Assembly (NCBI RefSeq): GCF_020510625.1
Contig: NZ_CP075191.1
Coordinates: forward strand, 1,712,001-1,776,000
DNA length: 64,000 bases
DNA from: Ferribacterium limneticum
Lineage (GTDB): Bacteria > Pseudomonadota > Gammaproteobacteria > Burkholderiales > Rhodocyclaceae
Reading direction: 5' to 3'
Of the stretch, positions 17,264 to 25,873 are shown in pieces. Position numbers and translations under genes: made by a program. The notes beneath the pieces are model-generated. The model was given only the letters and a program-made list of their open reading frames with translations, had not been told where the DNA came from and made no database searches. Positions within the stretch are counted from its first letter, which is position 1, and each line of letters opens with the position of its first letter.

Positions 17264-17266
17264 GTC

Positions 17267-18274
17267 ATGGAAATCGACCCGTACGAAGTTCTCGATGTGG
17301 CCAAGGATTCAGGTCCGGCTGAATGGAAACGCGCCTATCGCCGCCTGGCCATGCGCTGGCACCCCGACCGCAATAGTCATCCGGAAGCGACCGAGCGCTT
17401 CAAGGCTATCAATATCGCCTATGAGCGCCTGACAACCGGCGAAGAGCCGGAAGAGGTCAATGCCGATTCGCCCGACAACGAGCCCGCCGAACCGGAAGAG
17501 AGCGTTGCGAGGGCGGCAGATATCCGCCTGAACCTTGAGGTCAGCCTGGAAGAGGCCGCCGCCGGCTGTCGCAAGACGGTTCACTACGCTCGCGGCAAGG
17601 ACTGTCCGACCTGCGAAGGTAGCGGTGAGGCCGGCATGTCGCGAACCCGCTTTTGTGATGCTTGTCATGGCAGCGGGCGTGTGCACGATGCCCACCGCAA
17701 ACTGGTTCGTTGCGATGCCTGCGACGGAAAAGGCTTGTTCAGGGAGCGCATCTGCCCGGATTGCGGTGGCAGCGGGCGGGAAGCGGATGACGTCAGCCTG
17801 AAGATCACGGTGCCACCAGGCATGCTGCCCGGTGATGAACTGCGGCTGGCGGGGCAGGGCGAGCCGGGCAATGATGAATGTGCGGCTGGTGATCTGTATC
17901 TGACGCTGATCATTCGTACGCACCCGCTTTACCAGCTACGTGGTCGCGATCTGCATTTTCAGATGCCGGTCAGCGCGCTGGCGATGATTGCCGGGGCTGA
18001 GATCGAGATGCCATCGTTGGGCGGGGTGTTCGGCTATTCCCTGGAACCCGGCGTTGCCGAGCGCCGAGAGTTGCGTTTGCCCGGCAAGGGATATCCGGGA
18101 CGCGGAAGGAATCGGGCCGGTGATTTGGTGGTTGAACTGGAGCCGGTGTTTCCGCGCCAGCTCAGCGCTCGCCAGCGCAAGCTGCTTTTGCAGGCGAATG
18201 CGGCGTTGGTCGACGATGCTTCAGAATCCTTGCCGGAAATCGCCGAATGGCGAAAAAACCAAGGCTTCGACTAA
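17267..18274 (+). CDS. DnaJ-like co-chaperone with zinc-finger domain, no G/F linker
   Basis: A 335-residue protein. A J domain (residues 1-65) has the essential HPD in RWHPDRN, so it should stimulate a DnaK ATPase. It is joined by a short acidic linker, instead of the usual Gly/Phe-rich segment, to a DnaJ cysteine-rich domain with four repeats (CPTCEGSG, CDACHGSG, CDACDGKG, CPDCGGSG), followed by the two substrate-binding beta domains (ITVPPGMLPGDELRLAGQGEPG; AGDLVVELEP). It is a paralogue-type protein rather than the housekeeping DnaJ (about 375 residues and paired with dnaK). It lies 3 nt after the arginase gene. Confidence 0.85.
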   Translation: MEIDPYEVLDVAKDSGPAEWKRAYRRLAMRWHPDRNSHPEATERFKAINIAYERLTTGEEPEEVNADSPDNEPAEPEESVARAADIRLNLEVSLEEAAAGCRKTVHYARGKDCPTCEGSGEAGMSRTRFCDACHGSGRVHDAHRKLVRCDACDGKGLFRERICPDCGGSGREADDVSLKITVPPGMLPGDELRLAGQGEPGNDECAAGDLYLTLIIRTHPLYQLRGRDLHFQMPVSALAMIAGAEIEMPSLGGVFGYSLEPGVAERRELRLPGKGYPGRGRNRAGDLVVELEPVFPRQLSARQRKLLLQANAALVDDASESLPEIAEWRKNQGFD

Positions 18275-18280
18275 ACGCGC

Positions 18281-18820
18281 TCAGGGCTGAGGGTTCGGAT
18301 TGAAATTGAAGCGTTTTGGAACGTCGGTTGCAGCAATGGTCTGCACGGGCAGCTGTTGCCAGCGGATGTCGCCGGAACCAGTTTCCATCCGGTGGACGAT
18401 TTCTTCATCCTTCGCCAGTTCTCCGTTGCCATCACGGCATTCGGCGAGGAATGCTGCCAGGTCGCGGTCATCGAGCAGGCCAATACCCAATTCCGATTCG
18501 AGCAGCAGATTGCCATCTTCGTCGAGATAGACCGCCTTCAACAGGCCGGTTGGTGCGCCGGTATGGCTGACAAAGCCGGTCGCTTCCCGGCGAAACACCC
18601 ACGGGGTGTATGCCAGCGCCACAAAAACCCGTTGCGGGCCGTTCTGCAAAAACCAGCAGCCTGATTCGTCACTACCGTATTGCCGGTTGATGAATTGAAT
18701 CAGGCCGCTGTGGGTCACGCGTTCTCCCTGCAATCGCCAGTCGCCCCGCCGGTCGAGCGACAGCCAGTCGTAACAGGCGGGGACGTTGGGCCACTTGGCG
18801 ATGGCGGAGAGATCAACCAT
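18281..18820 (-). CDS. Conserved protein of unknown function, coupled to gcvP
   Basis: A 179-residue soluble protein beginning [30 protein letters not shown], with further protein-like blocks such as DESGCWFLQNGPQRVFVALAYTPWVF. It resembles a betaproteobacterial conserved family I remember as DUF2946, but I am unsure of the number. Its ATG overlaps the gcvP stop (TGATG), so it is translationally coupled to the glycine cleavage operon and probably glycine-regulated with it. No catalytic motif is apparent. Confidence 0.75.
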   Translation of the reverse strand: MVDLSAIAKWPNVPACYDWLSLDRRGDWRLQGERVTHSGLIQFINRQYGSDESGCWFLQNGPQRVFVALAYTPWVFRREATGFVSHTGAPTGLLKAVYLDEDGNLLLESELGIGLLDDRDLAAFLAECRDGNGELAKDEEIVHRMETGSGDIRWQQLPVQTIAATDVPKRFNFNPNPQP

Positions 18821-21711
18821 CAGTCGGCGTAAGCCTCCATCGGCGGGCAGGCGCAGTTCAGGTTGCGGTCGCCATAGACATCGTCGATGCGATTGACGCT
18901 CGGCCAGAACTTGTTGGCGGCCACCCAGGGCAGCGGGAAGACGGCCTGCTCCCGGCTGTACGGATGCTTCCAGTCGCCGTCGATCACGTCCGCCTGCGAA
19001 TGCGGGGCATTCTTGAGCGGATTGTTGTCGGCCGACCAGACGCCATTCTCGATCTGGCGGATTTCCTCGCGAATGCTGATCATCGCCGCAATGAAGCGGT
19101 CCAGTTCAGCCTTCGATTCGGATTCCGTTGGTTCGACCATGATCGTGCCGGCGACCGGGAAGGACACTGTCGGCGCATGGAACCCGTAGTCCATCAGGCG
19201 CTTGGCGATGTCGATTTCGGCGATGCCGGTGGCGGCCTTGATCGGGCGGATGTCGAGGATGCACTCGTGCGCCACGCGGCCGTTCTTGCCGACGTAGAGT
19301 ACCGGGTAGTGCGCGGTCAGCTTCTGGGCGACGTAGTTGGCGTTCAGGATGGCGACTTGCGTGGCTTTCTTGACGCCGGCGCCGCCGAGCATGGCCAGGT
19401 ACATCCACGAAATGGTCAGGATCGAGGCCGAGCCGAACGGCGCGGCAGAAACCGCGCCCTGGCCGGCGTTGACGCGGTTGGCATCGCCCGTCGGCTGGAC
19501 GGCGTGGTCGGCCATGAACGGCGCCAAGTGCGCCTTGAGGCCGATCGGGCCCATGCCCGGTCCGCCGCCGCCGTGCGGGATGGCGAAGGTCTTGTGCAGG
19601 TTCATGTGGCTAACGTCGGCGCCGATGAAGCCGGGCGAGGTCAGGCCGACCTGGGCGTTGAGGTTGGCGCCGTCCATGTACACCTGGCCGCCGTTGGCAT
19701 GGACGATGGCGCAGATGTCCTTGATCGCTTCCTCGAAAACGCCGTGCGTCGACGGGTAGGTGATCATCAGGCATGCCAGGTCGTCCTTGTGCTCTTCGGC
19801 CTTGGCCTTGAGGTCGGCGACGTCCACGTTGCCGTTCTCGTCGCAATCGACGACGACGACCTTCATGTTGGCCATCTGGGCGGTGGCCGGGTTGGTGCCG
19901 TGCGCCGACTTGGGGATCAGGCAGATGTCACGATGGCTGTCGCCGCGGCTGGCGTGGTAACGGGCGATGGCGACCAGACCGGCGTATTCGCCCTGGGCGC
20001 CGGAGTTCGGCTGCATGCAGATGGCGTCGAAGCCGGTGACGGTCTTCAGCCACTCGGTCAGGCTGGTGATCATTTCCAGGTAACCAGCGGCCTGGTCGCG
20101 CGGGGCGAACGGGTGCAGGCCACCGAATTCCGGCCAGGTGACCGGGATCATCTCGCTGGTCGCGTTCAGCTTCATGGTGCAGGAGCCGAGCGAGATCATC
20201 GAGTGGTCAAGGGCCAGATCCTTGTTCTGCAGCGACTTCAGGTAGCGCAGCATCTCGTGTTCGGTGTGATGCGTGTTGAACACCGGGTGCTGGAGCACGG
20301 CATCGCTGCGGATCAGCGCGTCCGGCAGCGCGGAGTCGGCGGCTGCAACCTGAGCGTCGATGGCTTCCATGTCGAGCGTGACCTGGGTGATCAGCTTGAA
20401 TAGGGTCGCAACATCGGCGCGCGTCGTCGTTTCGTCGAAGGAAATGCCGAGCACACCGGCCGAGACGCGGCGCAGGTTGTAACCGGCGGCCAGGGCATCG
20501 AGATAGACGGTTTCGGCGCGGGCGCCGAGATCGAGATGCACGGTGTCGTAGAACTGCTTGGTCAGCAGATTGACGCCAGCCCGCTTCAAGCCCTCAGCCA
20601 GGATGGCGGTCAGGCGGTGGATGCGACCGGCAATGGTGCGCAGGCCTTCGGCGCCGTGATAGACGGCATACATGCCTGCCATGTTGGCGAGCAGCACCTG
20701 TGATGTGCAGATGTTCGAGTTGGCTTTCTCGCGACGGATGTGCTGCTCACGCGTCTGTAGTGCCATGCGGTAAGCCGTGTTGCCGCGGGCATCTTTGGAC
20801 AGACCGATGATGCGGCCCGGCATCGAGCGGACGAAGGCTTCGCGGGTGGCGAAGAAGGCGGCGTGCGGGCCGCCGAAGCCCATCGGGATGCCGAAGCGCT
20901 GGCTGGAACCGAGCGCGATGTCGGCGCCCATGGCGCCCGGCGACTTGAGCAGGACGAGGGCCATGAGGTCGGAGGCGACGGCGACCGTGGTGCCATGCGC
21001 CTTGAAGCCGGCGATCAGGCCGCTCAGGTCGCGGACTTCGCCGTTGTCGCCCGGGTACTGGAGCAGGACGCCGAAGAATTCGCCGTCCTTGTTGGCGTCA
21101 ATGTCGCCGATGACCAGTTCGAAGCCGAAATAGCTGGCTCGGGTCTTGACCACGTCAATGCTCTGCGGGAAGCAGTTGGCATCGACCAGAAAGCGGTTCG
21201 ACTTGGACTTGGAAACGCGACGCGCCATGGTCATGGCTTCGGCGGCAGCGGTGGCTTCGTCGAGCAGCGAGGCGTTGGCGATTTCCAGGCCGGTCAGGTC
21301 GACGACCATCTGCTGGAAGTTCATCAGCGCTTCCAGGCGGCCCTGGGCGATTTCGGCCTGGTAGGGCGTGTAGGCGGTGTACCAGCCCGGGTTTTCCATC
21401 ACGTTGCGCAGGATGACTTTGGGCGTCAGCGTGTCGTAGTAGCCCATGCCGATGCAGGACTTGTTGACGACATTTTTGCTGGCCATGGCCTTGAGGTCGG
21501 CCAGCGCCTCGTGTTCGCGGCGCGGGGCGGGCAGCGGCAGGTCTGCCGGCAGGCGAATGGCGGCGGGAACAGTCTGGTCGATCAGCTGTTCGAGGCTGTC
21601 AGCACCGATGGCGGCGAGTATGGCAGCCATTTCGGTGGTGCAGGGTCCGATGTGACGGCCGATGAACTCGTCGTGCTGTTCAAGGGCGGAAAGGGGAAGA
21701 TTCAACGGCAT
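18820..21711 (-). CDS. gcvP: Glycine dehydrogenase (decarboxylating), P protein
   Basis: A 963-residue single-chain P protein of the glycine cleavage system; it decarboxylates glycine with pyridoxal phosphate and passes the aminomethyl group to lipoyl-GcvH. The PLP-lysine motif [20 protein letters not shown] lies near residue 704. N- and C-terminal halves both carry the aminotransferase fold, as in the fused GcvPA-GcvPB type. I start at 21711 because AAGGATTCCC precedes that ATG; the frame runs open another 38 codons into an upstream palindromic repeat that is not coding. It is third in gcvT-gcvH-gcvP. Confidence 0.97.
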   Translation of the reverse strand: MPLNLPLSALEQHDEFIGRHIGPCTTEMAAILAAIGADSLEQLIDQTVPAAIRLPADLPLPAPRREHEALADLKAMASKNVVNKSCIGMGYYDTLTPKVILRNVMENPGWYTAYTPYQAEIAQGRLEALMNFQQMVVDLTGLEIANASLLDEATAAAEAMTMARRVSKSKSNRFLVDANCFPQSIDVVKTRASYFGFELVIGDIDANKDGEFFGVLLQYPGDNGEVRDLSGLIAGFKAHGTTVAVASDLMALVLLKSPGAMGADIALGSSQRFGIPMGFGGPHAAFFATREAFVRSMPGRIIGLSKDARGNTAYRMALQTREQHIRREKANSNICTSQVLLANMAGMYAVYHGAEGLRTIAGRIHRLTAILAEGLKRAGVNLLTKQFYDTVHLDLGARAETVYLDALAAGYNLRRVSAGVLGISFDETTTRADVATLFKLITQVTLDMEAIDAQVAAADSALPDALIRSDAVLQHPVFNTHHTEHEMLRYLKSLQNKDLALDHSMISLGSCTMKLNATSEMIPVTWPEFGGLHPFAPRDQAAGYLEMITSLTEWLKTVTGFDAICMQPNSGAQGEYAGLVAIARYHASRGDSHRDICLIPKSAHGTNPATAQMANMKVVVVDCDENGNVDVADLKAKAEEHKDDLACLMITYPSTHGVFEEAIKDICAIVHANGGQVYMDGANLNAQVGLTSPGFIGADVSHMNLHKTFAIPHGGGGPGMGPIGLKAHLAPFMADHAVQPTGDANRVNAGQGAVSAAPFGSASILTISWMYLAMLGGAGVKKATQVAILNANYVAQKLTAHYPVLYVGKNGRVAHECILDIRPIKAATGIAEIDIAKRLMDYGFHAPTVSFPVAGTIMVEPTESESKAELDRFIAAMISIREEIRQIENGVWSADNNPLKNAPHSQADVIDGDWKHPYSREQAVFPLPWVAANKFWPSVNRIDDVYGDRNLNCACPPMEAYAD

Positions 21712-21750
21712 GGGAATCCTTGAAAACGATAGATACGGCGATTTTTTGTG

Positions 21751-21853
21751 CTCCCTCCCCTTCAAGGGGAGGGCCGGGGTGGGGATGGGGTATTGCACGA
21801 TACGCAAACCGAACCCATCCCCCACCCATCCTCCCCCTTAGAGGGGGAGAAGC
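21751..21853. repeat. Two-armed GC-rich palindromic repeat (copy 1)
   Basis: Between gcvH and gcvP lie two arms, each with its own internal palindrome: CCCTCCCCTTCAAGGGG at the left with GGGGTGGGGATGGGG following it, and CCCATCCCCCACCCATCC at the right ending in CTCCCCCTTAGAGGGGGAG. The arms are inverted with respect to each other around a spacer of about 23 nt. A second copy, with the arm arrangement reversed, lies inside sbcC at 49337-49444. It behaves like a REP/BIME-type dispersed element and may affect gcvP mRNA level. Confidence 0.85.
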
Positions 21854-21871
21854 TTTAAATGCTGACGATGC

Positions 21872-22258
21872 TTACGCGGCGTCAGCAACGGCCTGGTAGG
21901 CGGCGGCGTCGAGCATCTTGTCGAGGTCGGCCACATCGTCCGGTGTCATCTTGAACAGCCAGGCAGCGTAGGCGTCCTGATTGACCGATTCCGGCGCATC
22001 GGCAGCAGCCTGGTTCACTTCGGTGACGGTGCCGGCGATCGGGGCGTACACGTCAGCGGCAGCCTTGACCGATTCAACGACGGCAATTTCCTTTTCGGCG
22101 TCGAAATGGGCGCCAATTTCCGGCAGTTCAACGAAAACGAGGTCGCCGAGAGCTTCCTGGGCATGGTCGGTAATGCCGACGGTGACGGAACCGTCAGCGT
22201 TGAGCAGCATCCATTCGTGGGAGGCGGTGTACTTGAGGTTGGCGAGGACGTTGGACAT
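21872..22258 (-). CDS. gcvH: Glycine cleavage system H protein
   Basis: A 128-residue lipoyl carrier protein that shuttles the aminomethyl group between P and T proteins. The lipoylation site is K65 in [14 protein letters not shown], with the typical [22 protein letters not shown] before it. Start at 22258 is supported by AGGAGAAAACC. It sits 23 nt after gcvT and 160 nt before gcvP, the latter gap filled by a repeat. Confidence 0.97.
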   Translation of the reverse strand: MSNVLANLKYTASHEWMLLNADGSVTVGITDHAQEALGDLVFVELPEIGAHFDAEKEIAVVESVKAAADVYAPIAGTVTEVNQAAADAPESVNQDAYAAWLFKMTPDDVADLDKMLDAAAYQAVADAA

Positions 22259-22281
22259 GGTTTTCTCCTGAATGGGGTGAA

Positions 22282-23373
22282 TTAGATGACTGCTTTGCCG
22301 TTGCGGGCGAATACGGGTTTGGTGACCTTGGCCTTGAGCGCCTTGCCACGGATATCGACTTCGACTTCGTCGCCGATCTGCACGCCGAGCGGCAGGCGGG
22401 CGAGGGCGATGGACTGCTGGAGCGTCGGCGAGAAGCTGCCGGAGGTGATTTCACCGTCGCCGTGCGGGGTCATGACCTTCTGGTGGCCGCGCAGCACGCC
22501 CTTGTCGAGCAGGATCAGGCCGAGGAACTGCTTCTGTTGGCCATTGGTAACCAGCGCTGCCTTGCCGACGAAATCGCGATCAGTATTCAACGACACGGTC
22601 CAGGCCAGACCGGCGTCGAGCGGCGAAACCGTCTCGTCCATGTCCTGGCCGTAGAGATTCATGCCGGCTTCCAGGCGCAGCGTGTCGCGCGCACCGAGGC
22701 CGCAAGGGGCAACACCGGCGGCATTGAGCTTGTTCCACAGCGCTTCGGCTTCGCCAGCAGGCAGCATGATTTCGTAGCCATCTTCACCGGTGTAGCCGGT
22801 GCTGGCGATGAAGTACTGATCGACCTCGGCAGCGAAGAAAGCCTTCAGACCTTCGGTCGCAGCCTTGGCCTGCGGCAGCACTTCCCAGACCTTGGCGCGG
22901 GCATTCGGGCCCTGGACGGCGATGATGCCGAGGTTGTTGGCGCCATCGCGGCGCTGGGTGATGGTCACGTCGAGCTTCCATTCGGCGACCTTGGCCTGCA
23001 TCCAGGCCAGATCCTTCTCGGCCGTGCCAGCATTGACGACAATGCGGAAGCGCGTATCGGTCAGGAAGTAGATGATCAGGTCGTCGATAACGCCGCCGGC
23101 TTCGTTGAGCATGGCGGCGTAGAGGGCCTTGCCGGAAACCTTGAGCTTGGCCACGTCATTGGCGACGAGGCGGGAGAGGAAAGCGCGGCAATCGGCGCCG
23201 ACCACATCAACCGGACACATGTGCGACACGTCGAACATGCCGCAGTTGTTGCGGACCGCGTTGTGCTCCTCGATCTGCGAACCGTAGTTGACCGGCATGT
23301 CCCAACCACCGAAATCGACCATCCGGGCATTCATCGCGCGGTGAGCGGCATTCAAAACCGTTTTCTTCAGCAT
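22282..23373 (-). CDS. gcvT: Aminomethyltransferase, T protein
   Basis: A 363-residue T protein that takes the aminomethyl group from GcvH, releases ammonia and forms 5,10-methylenetetrahydrofolate. Motifs include [55 protein letters not shown] and a C-terminal barrel. Length and motifs are those of the family. The gene is preceded by a glycine riboswitch and terminator, so its transcription, and that of gcvH and gcvP behind it, should rise with glycine. Ribosome binding site AAGGAC. Confidence 0.96.
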   Translation of the reverse strand: MLKKTVLNAAHRAMNARMVDFGGWDMPVNYGSQIEEHNAVRNNCGMFDVSHMCPVDVVGADCRAFLSRLVANDVAKLKVSGKALYAAMLNEAGGVIDDLIIYFLTDTRFRIVVNAGTAEKDLAWMQAKVAEWKLDVTITQRRDGANNLGIIAVQGPNARAKVWEVLPQAKAATEGLKAFFAAEVDQYFIASTGYTGEDGYEIMLPAGEAEALWNKLNAAGVAPCGLGARDTLRLEAGMNLYGQDMDETVSPLDAGLAWTVSLNTDRDFVGKAALVTNGQQKQFLGLILLDKGVLRGHQKVMTPHGDGEITSGSFSPTLQQSIALARLPLGVQIGDEVEVDIRGKALKAKVTKPVFARNGKAVI

Positions 23374-23415
23374 ATCAGTCCTTTACAGGCTTTAATTAAA
23401 GCCGGTTCTAGAAAC

Positions 23416-23460
23416 GAAAAAGGGGTGAAACGAAAGATACACATCTTGCGTTTCACCCCT
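23416..23460 (-). terminator. Riboswitch-controlled intrinsic terminator
   Basis: In the minus-strand transcript a strong hairpin with arms AGGGGTGAAACG and CGTTTCACCCCT is followed by a run of five U, about 40 nt before gcvT. It begins where the last stem of the second glycine aptamer ends, so the two structures border or overlap. This is the expression platform expected for an ON switch: glycine binding should disfavour the terminator. Confidence 0.85.
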
Positions 23461-23627
23461 CTGTCCTCGATACCTGAGAGATTTGCCCCATCGGTGGGCG
23501 CTGTTGACGCCGCTCTCCAGAGTTTCGAAATGGCAAGCCATTTCGGTTCCGCGGTCCTTTTGCCTGAGCGTTTTCGGGTGAAATTGCGCCTTCGGCGGCA
23601 GACGGATCTGCGCTCTCCCACGGAACG
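23457..23627 (-). ncRNA. Tandem glycine riboswitch
   Basis: Read on the minus strand, two consecutive aptamers show the conserved elements of the glycine riboswitch: GGGAGAGCGC with GCCGCCGAAGGCGCAA and CGCTCAGGCAAAAGGACCG for the first, and CTGGAGAGCGGC with CCACCGATGGGGCAAATC and TCTCAGGTATCGAGGACAGAG for the second. The outer stem of aptamer 1 can pair almost perfectly (CCGTTCCGTGG with CCGCGGAACCG). The linker carries a further hairpin at 23526-23545. It lies in the leader of gcvT and regulates glycine catabolism. Confidence 0.95.
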
Positions 23628-23633
23628 GGAGGC

Positions 23634-23662
23634 ACTATAGCGGGATGCTCCGGTCTAATCAA
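23634..23662 (-). promoter_or_regulatory. Promoter of the gcv operon
   Basis: On the minus strand TTGATT and TATAGT hexamers are separated by exactly 17 nt, a good sigma-70 pattern. The transcript would start at about 23627, a few nucleotides before the first stem of the glycine riboswitch, which fits a leader-controlled operon. Confidence 0.7.
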
Positions 23663-23740
23663 CCTGCTGCACTGCACAAGGGAGTCCGGGGTATGGCCCC
23701 CTTCGTGCTAAACTCTTCGTTTGCCTTCAAACGCTTGCCT

Positions 23741-24580
23741 GTGATACCTGTCAATTTCGATTTTCATTGCCATTCCATCGTTTCCGACGGCTTGCTGCCG
23801 CCCGAAGTGGTGGCTAGACGCGCGGCAGAGAATGGTGTCGATCTGTGGGCATTGACTGACCACGACGATATCGGCGGTCTTGCCACGGCCAGGGCGACGG
23901 CTGAAGAAGTCGGGATGAGTTTCGTCAATGGTGTCGAAATCTCCATTGAGTGGCGCGGTACCCCGATCCATATCGTCGGCCTCGGTTTTGATGCAGCCAA
24001 TGCTGCGCTGACTGGCGGCCTCGATGAACTTCGCATTGGTCGTGTCGAGCGGGCGAAGCGCATGGGTGACGCCCTCGCAGCAATCGGTATTCCCGGTGTT
24101 TATGAAGGCGCCCTGTGCTTCGTGACCAACCCCAGCCTGATTTCTCGGGCGCATTTCGGGCGTTACATGGTTTCGATCGGCATCGCCAAGGATATGAGTG
24201 GCGTTTTTCAGCACTACCTGACGCCCGGCAAGCCGGGCTATGTCGATCATCGCTGGGCGACGCTCGAAGAAGCCGTTAACTGGATTACCGGTGCCGGTGG
24301 TGTGGCTGTCGTGGCCCATCCCGGGCGCTACAAGATGTCCGGCGCTGAGATGCGCCGCTTCCTCGATGATTTCAAGGATGTCGGCGGGCAGGGTATCGAA
24401 GTGACCTGCGGCAGTCATTCGCCGGATCACGTGATGCATTTTGCCCGTCTGGCCCGTCATTATGAGTTCCATGCTTCTCGCGGCTCCGATTTCCACGGGC
24501 CAGAAGAGAGCTATGTCGATCTTGGTAAACTTCCTCAATTGCCTGAAGACCTGAAACCGGTCTGGCGCCTGGTGTTCTGA
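23741..24580 (+). CDS. PHP-domain phosphoesterase (RNase AM/YciV type)
   Basis: A 279-residue PHP-superfamily enzyme. Metal-binding motifs appear in order: DFHCHSIVSDG, ALTDHDD, GVEIS, a conserved R/H block, AHPGRYK, and SDFHGPEE. This set fits the family that includes E. coli YciV (RNase AM, 5'-3' exoribonuclease and 3',5'-nucleotide bisphosphate phosphatase). I use the GTG at 23741, which puts the first HxH motif near residue 9-11; an extension to 23645 reads through the divergent promoter region. It starts a co-directional gene run down to rluB. Confidence 0.85.
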   Translation: MIPVNFDFHCHSIVSDGLLPPEVVARRAAENGVDLWALTDHDDIGGLATARATAEEVGMSFVNGVEISIEWRGTPIHIVGLGFDAANAALTGGLDELRIGRVERAKRMGDALAAIGIPGVYEGALCFVTNPSLISRAHFGRYMVSIGIAKDMSGVFQHYLTPGKPGYVDHRWATLEEAVNWITGAGGVAVVAHPGRYKMSGAEMRRFLDDFKDVGGQGIEVTCGSHSPDHVMHFARLARHYEFHASRGSDFHGPEESYVDLGKLPQLPEDLKPVWRLVF

Positions 24581-24581
24581 C

Positions 24582-25208
24582 ATGGCACGCGTTGTCAATA
24601 TTCATCCTGAATCTCCGCAGTCGCGCTTGCTTGTCCAGGCGGCTGAATTCATTCGCAATGGTGCCATTGTCGCCTTGCCCACCGACTCCTGCTACGCCCT
24701 GGGTTGCCATCTTGGCGACAAGGAAGCACTGGACAGGATTCGCCTGATTCGTCAGATGGATGATCGCCATCACCTGACGCTGATGGTGCGAGATCTCTCT
24801 GAAATCGCCCATTTTGCCCGGGTCGACAATGCCCAGTACCGCTTGCTCAAGGCGGCGACGCCCGGCAGCTATACCTTCATTCTGGAAGGTTCCAAGGAAT
24901 TGCCGCGCCGGGTCATGCATCCGAAACGCAAGACCATTGGCCTGCGCATTCCCGATCATCCTGTGGCGCTGGCCTTGCTTGAAGAGCTGGGCGAGCCATT
25001 GCTGACCACTACCTTGCAATTGCCGGGCGACGAATTTGCGCTGACCGAAGGCTGGGAAATCCAGGATCGGCTCGAAGACCAGCTGGAGTTGATCCTCGAT
25101 GGCGGTCCTTGCGGCACGGAGCCGACAACGATCATCGACCTGACCGGCTCGGCGCCGGAACTGATTCGTGCCGGGCGTGGTTCGCTGGCACCTTTCGGAC
25201 TCGACTAA
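24582..25208 (+). CDS. Sua5/YciO/YrdC family protein (YciO type)
   Basis: A 208-residue protein of the dsRNA-binding YrdC-like fold. ALPTDSCYALGCHLGD and TPGSYTFILEGSKELPRR are diagnostic, and the R/K residues for ATP binding are present. Length and the order of motifs fit YciO rather than the tRNA threonylcarbamoyladenosine enzymes TsaC/Sua5. The role of YciO is uncertain. It begins 1 nt after the PHP gene's stop, so the two are co-translated. Confidence 0.85.
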   Translation: MARVVNIHPESPQSRLLVQAAEFIRNGAIVALPTDSCYALGCHLGDKEALDRIRLIRQMDDRHHLTLMVRDLSEIAHFARVDNAQYRLLKAATPGSYTFILEGSKELPRRVMHPKRKTIGLRIPDHPVALALLEELGEPLLTTTLQLPGDEFALTEGWEIQDRLEDQLELILDGGPCGTEPTTIIDLTGSAPELIRAGRGSLAPFGLD

Positions 25209-25212
25209 GCGC

Positions 25213-25866
25213 ATGTTCGAAAGCCTGATCCAGACCCTGGCCATTTCGGCATTACCGGTGATTTTCGCGATTACCTTGCATGAAGCAGCGCACGGCTATG
25301 CGGCCCGCCATTTCGGCGATCCGACGGCCTGGATGCAAGGCCGCATCAGCCTGAACCCGCTGCGGCACATCGATCTGGTCGGCACCATTATCATCCCGAT
25401 CACGATCCTGCTCTTCTCCGGCGGTACCTTCCTGTTCGGCTACGCCAAGCCGGTGCCGGTCGATTTCAGCCGCCTGCGCAAGCCCAAGCAGGATATGTTC
25501 TGGGTAGCTGCCGCCGGTCCCGGCGCCAACCTGTTCATGGCTTTCGTCTGGGCTGCTCTGCTCAAGCTGGCCTGGCTGCTGCCAAGCAGCGAATTCACGC
25601 TGCCGCTGTCTGAAATGAGCAAGATCGGCATCATGGTCAATTGCGTGCTGATGGTGCTCAATCTCTTGCCGCTGCCGCCGCTTGATGGTGGTCGCATTGC
25701 GGTTAGCCTGCTGCCACATCAGATGGCGTGGAAGTTTGCCCAGATCGAACGCTGGGGTTTTCCGATTTTGTTGCTCCTGTTATTCACCGGTATCCTCGGC
25801 GCTGTGATGAACCCGCTGGTCATTTTGTCAGCCCGGGCGATCGAGTTAATTTTTGGCCTTTACTAA
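25213..25866 (+). CDS. Site-2 protease family (M50) membrane peptidase
   Basis: A 217-residue inner-membrane metalloprotease with about six helices. HEAAHG (residues 21-26) supplies two zinc ligands and the glutamate, and LPPLDGGR supplies the third ligand. A short RLRKPKQDMFWVAAAGPGANLFMA motif is typical of small M50 proteins of group 3. It lacks PDZ domains, so it is not RseP. The substrate is unknown. It starts 4 nt after the YciO gene. Confidence 0.85.
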   Translation: MFESLIQTLAISALPVIFAITLHEAAHGYAARHFGDPTAWMQGRISLNPLRHIDLVGTIIIPITILLFSGGTFLFGYAKPVPVDFSRLRKPKQDMFWVAAAGPGANLFMAFVWAALLKLAWLLPSSEFTLPLSEMSKIGIMVNCVLMVLNLLPLPPLDGGRIAVSLLPHQMAWKFAQIERWGFPILLLLLFTGILGAVMNPLVILSARAIELIFGLY

Positions 25867-25873
25867 ATAATCT

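Noticed and set aside
18964-20403. A 479-codon open frame antisense to gcvP
   Set aside because: It is the mirror image of a strongly supported gene in GC-rich DNA and shows no family motif or start signal.
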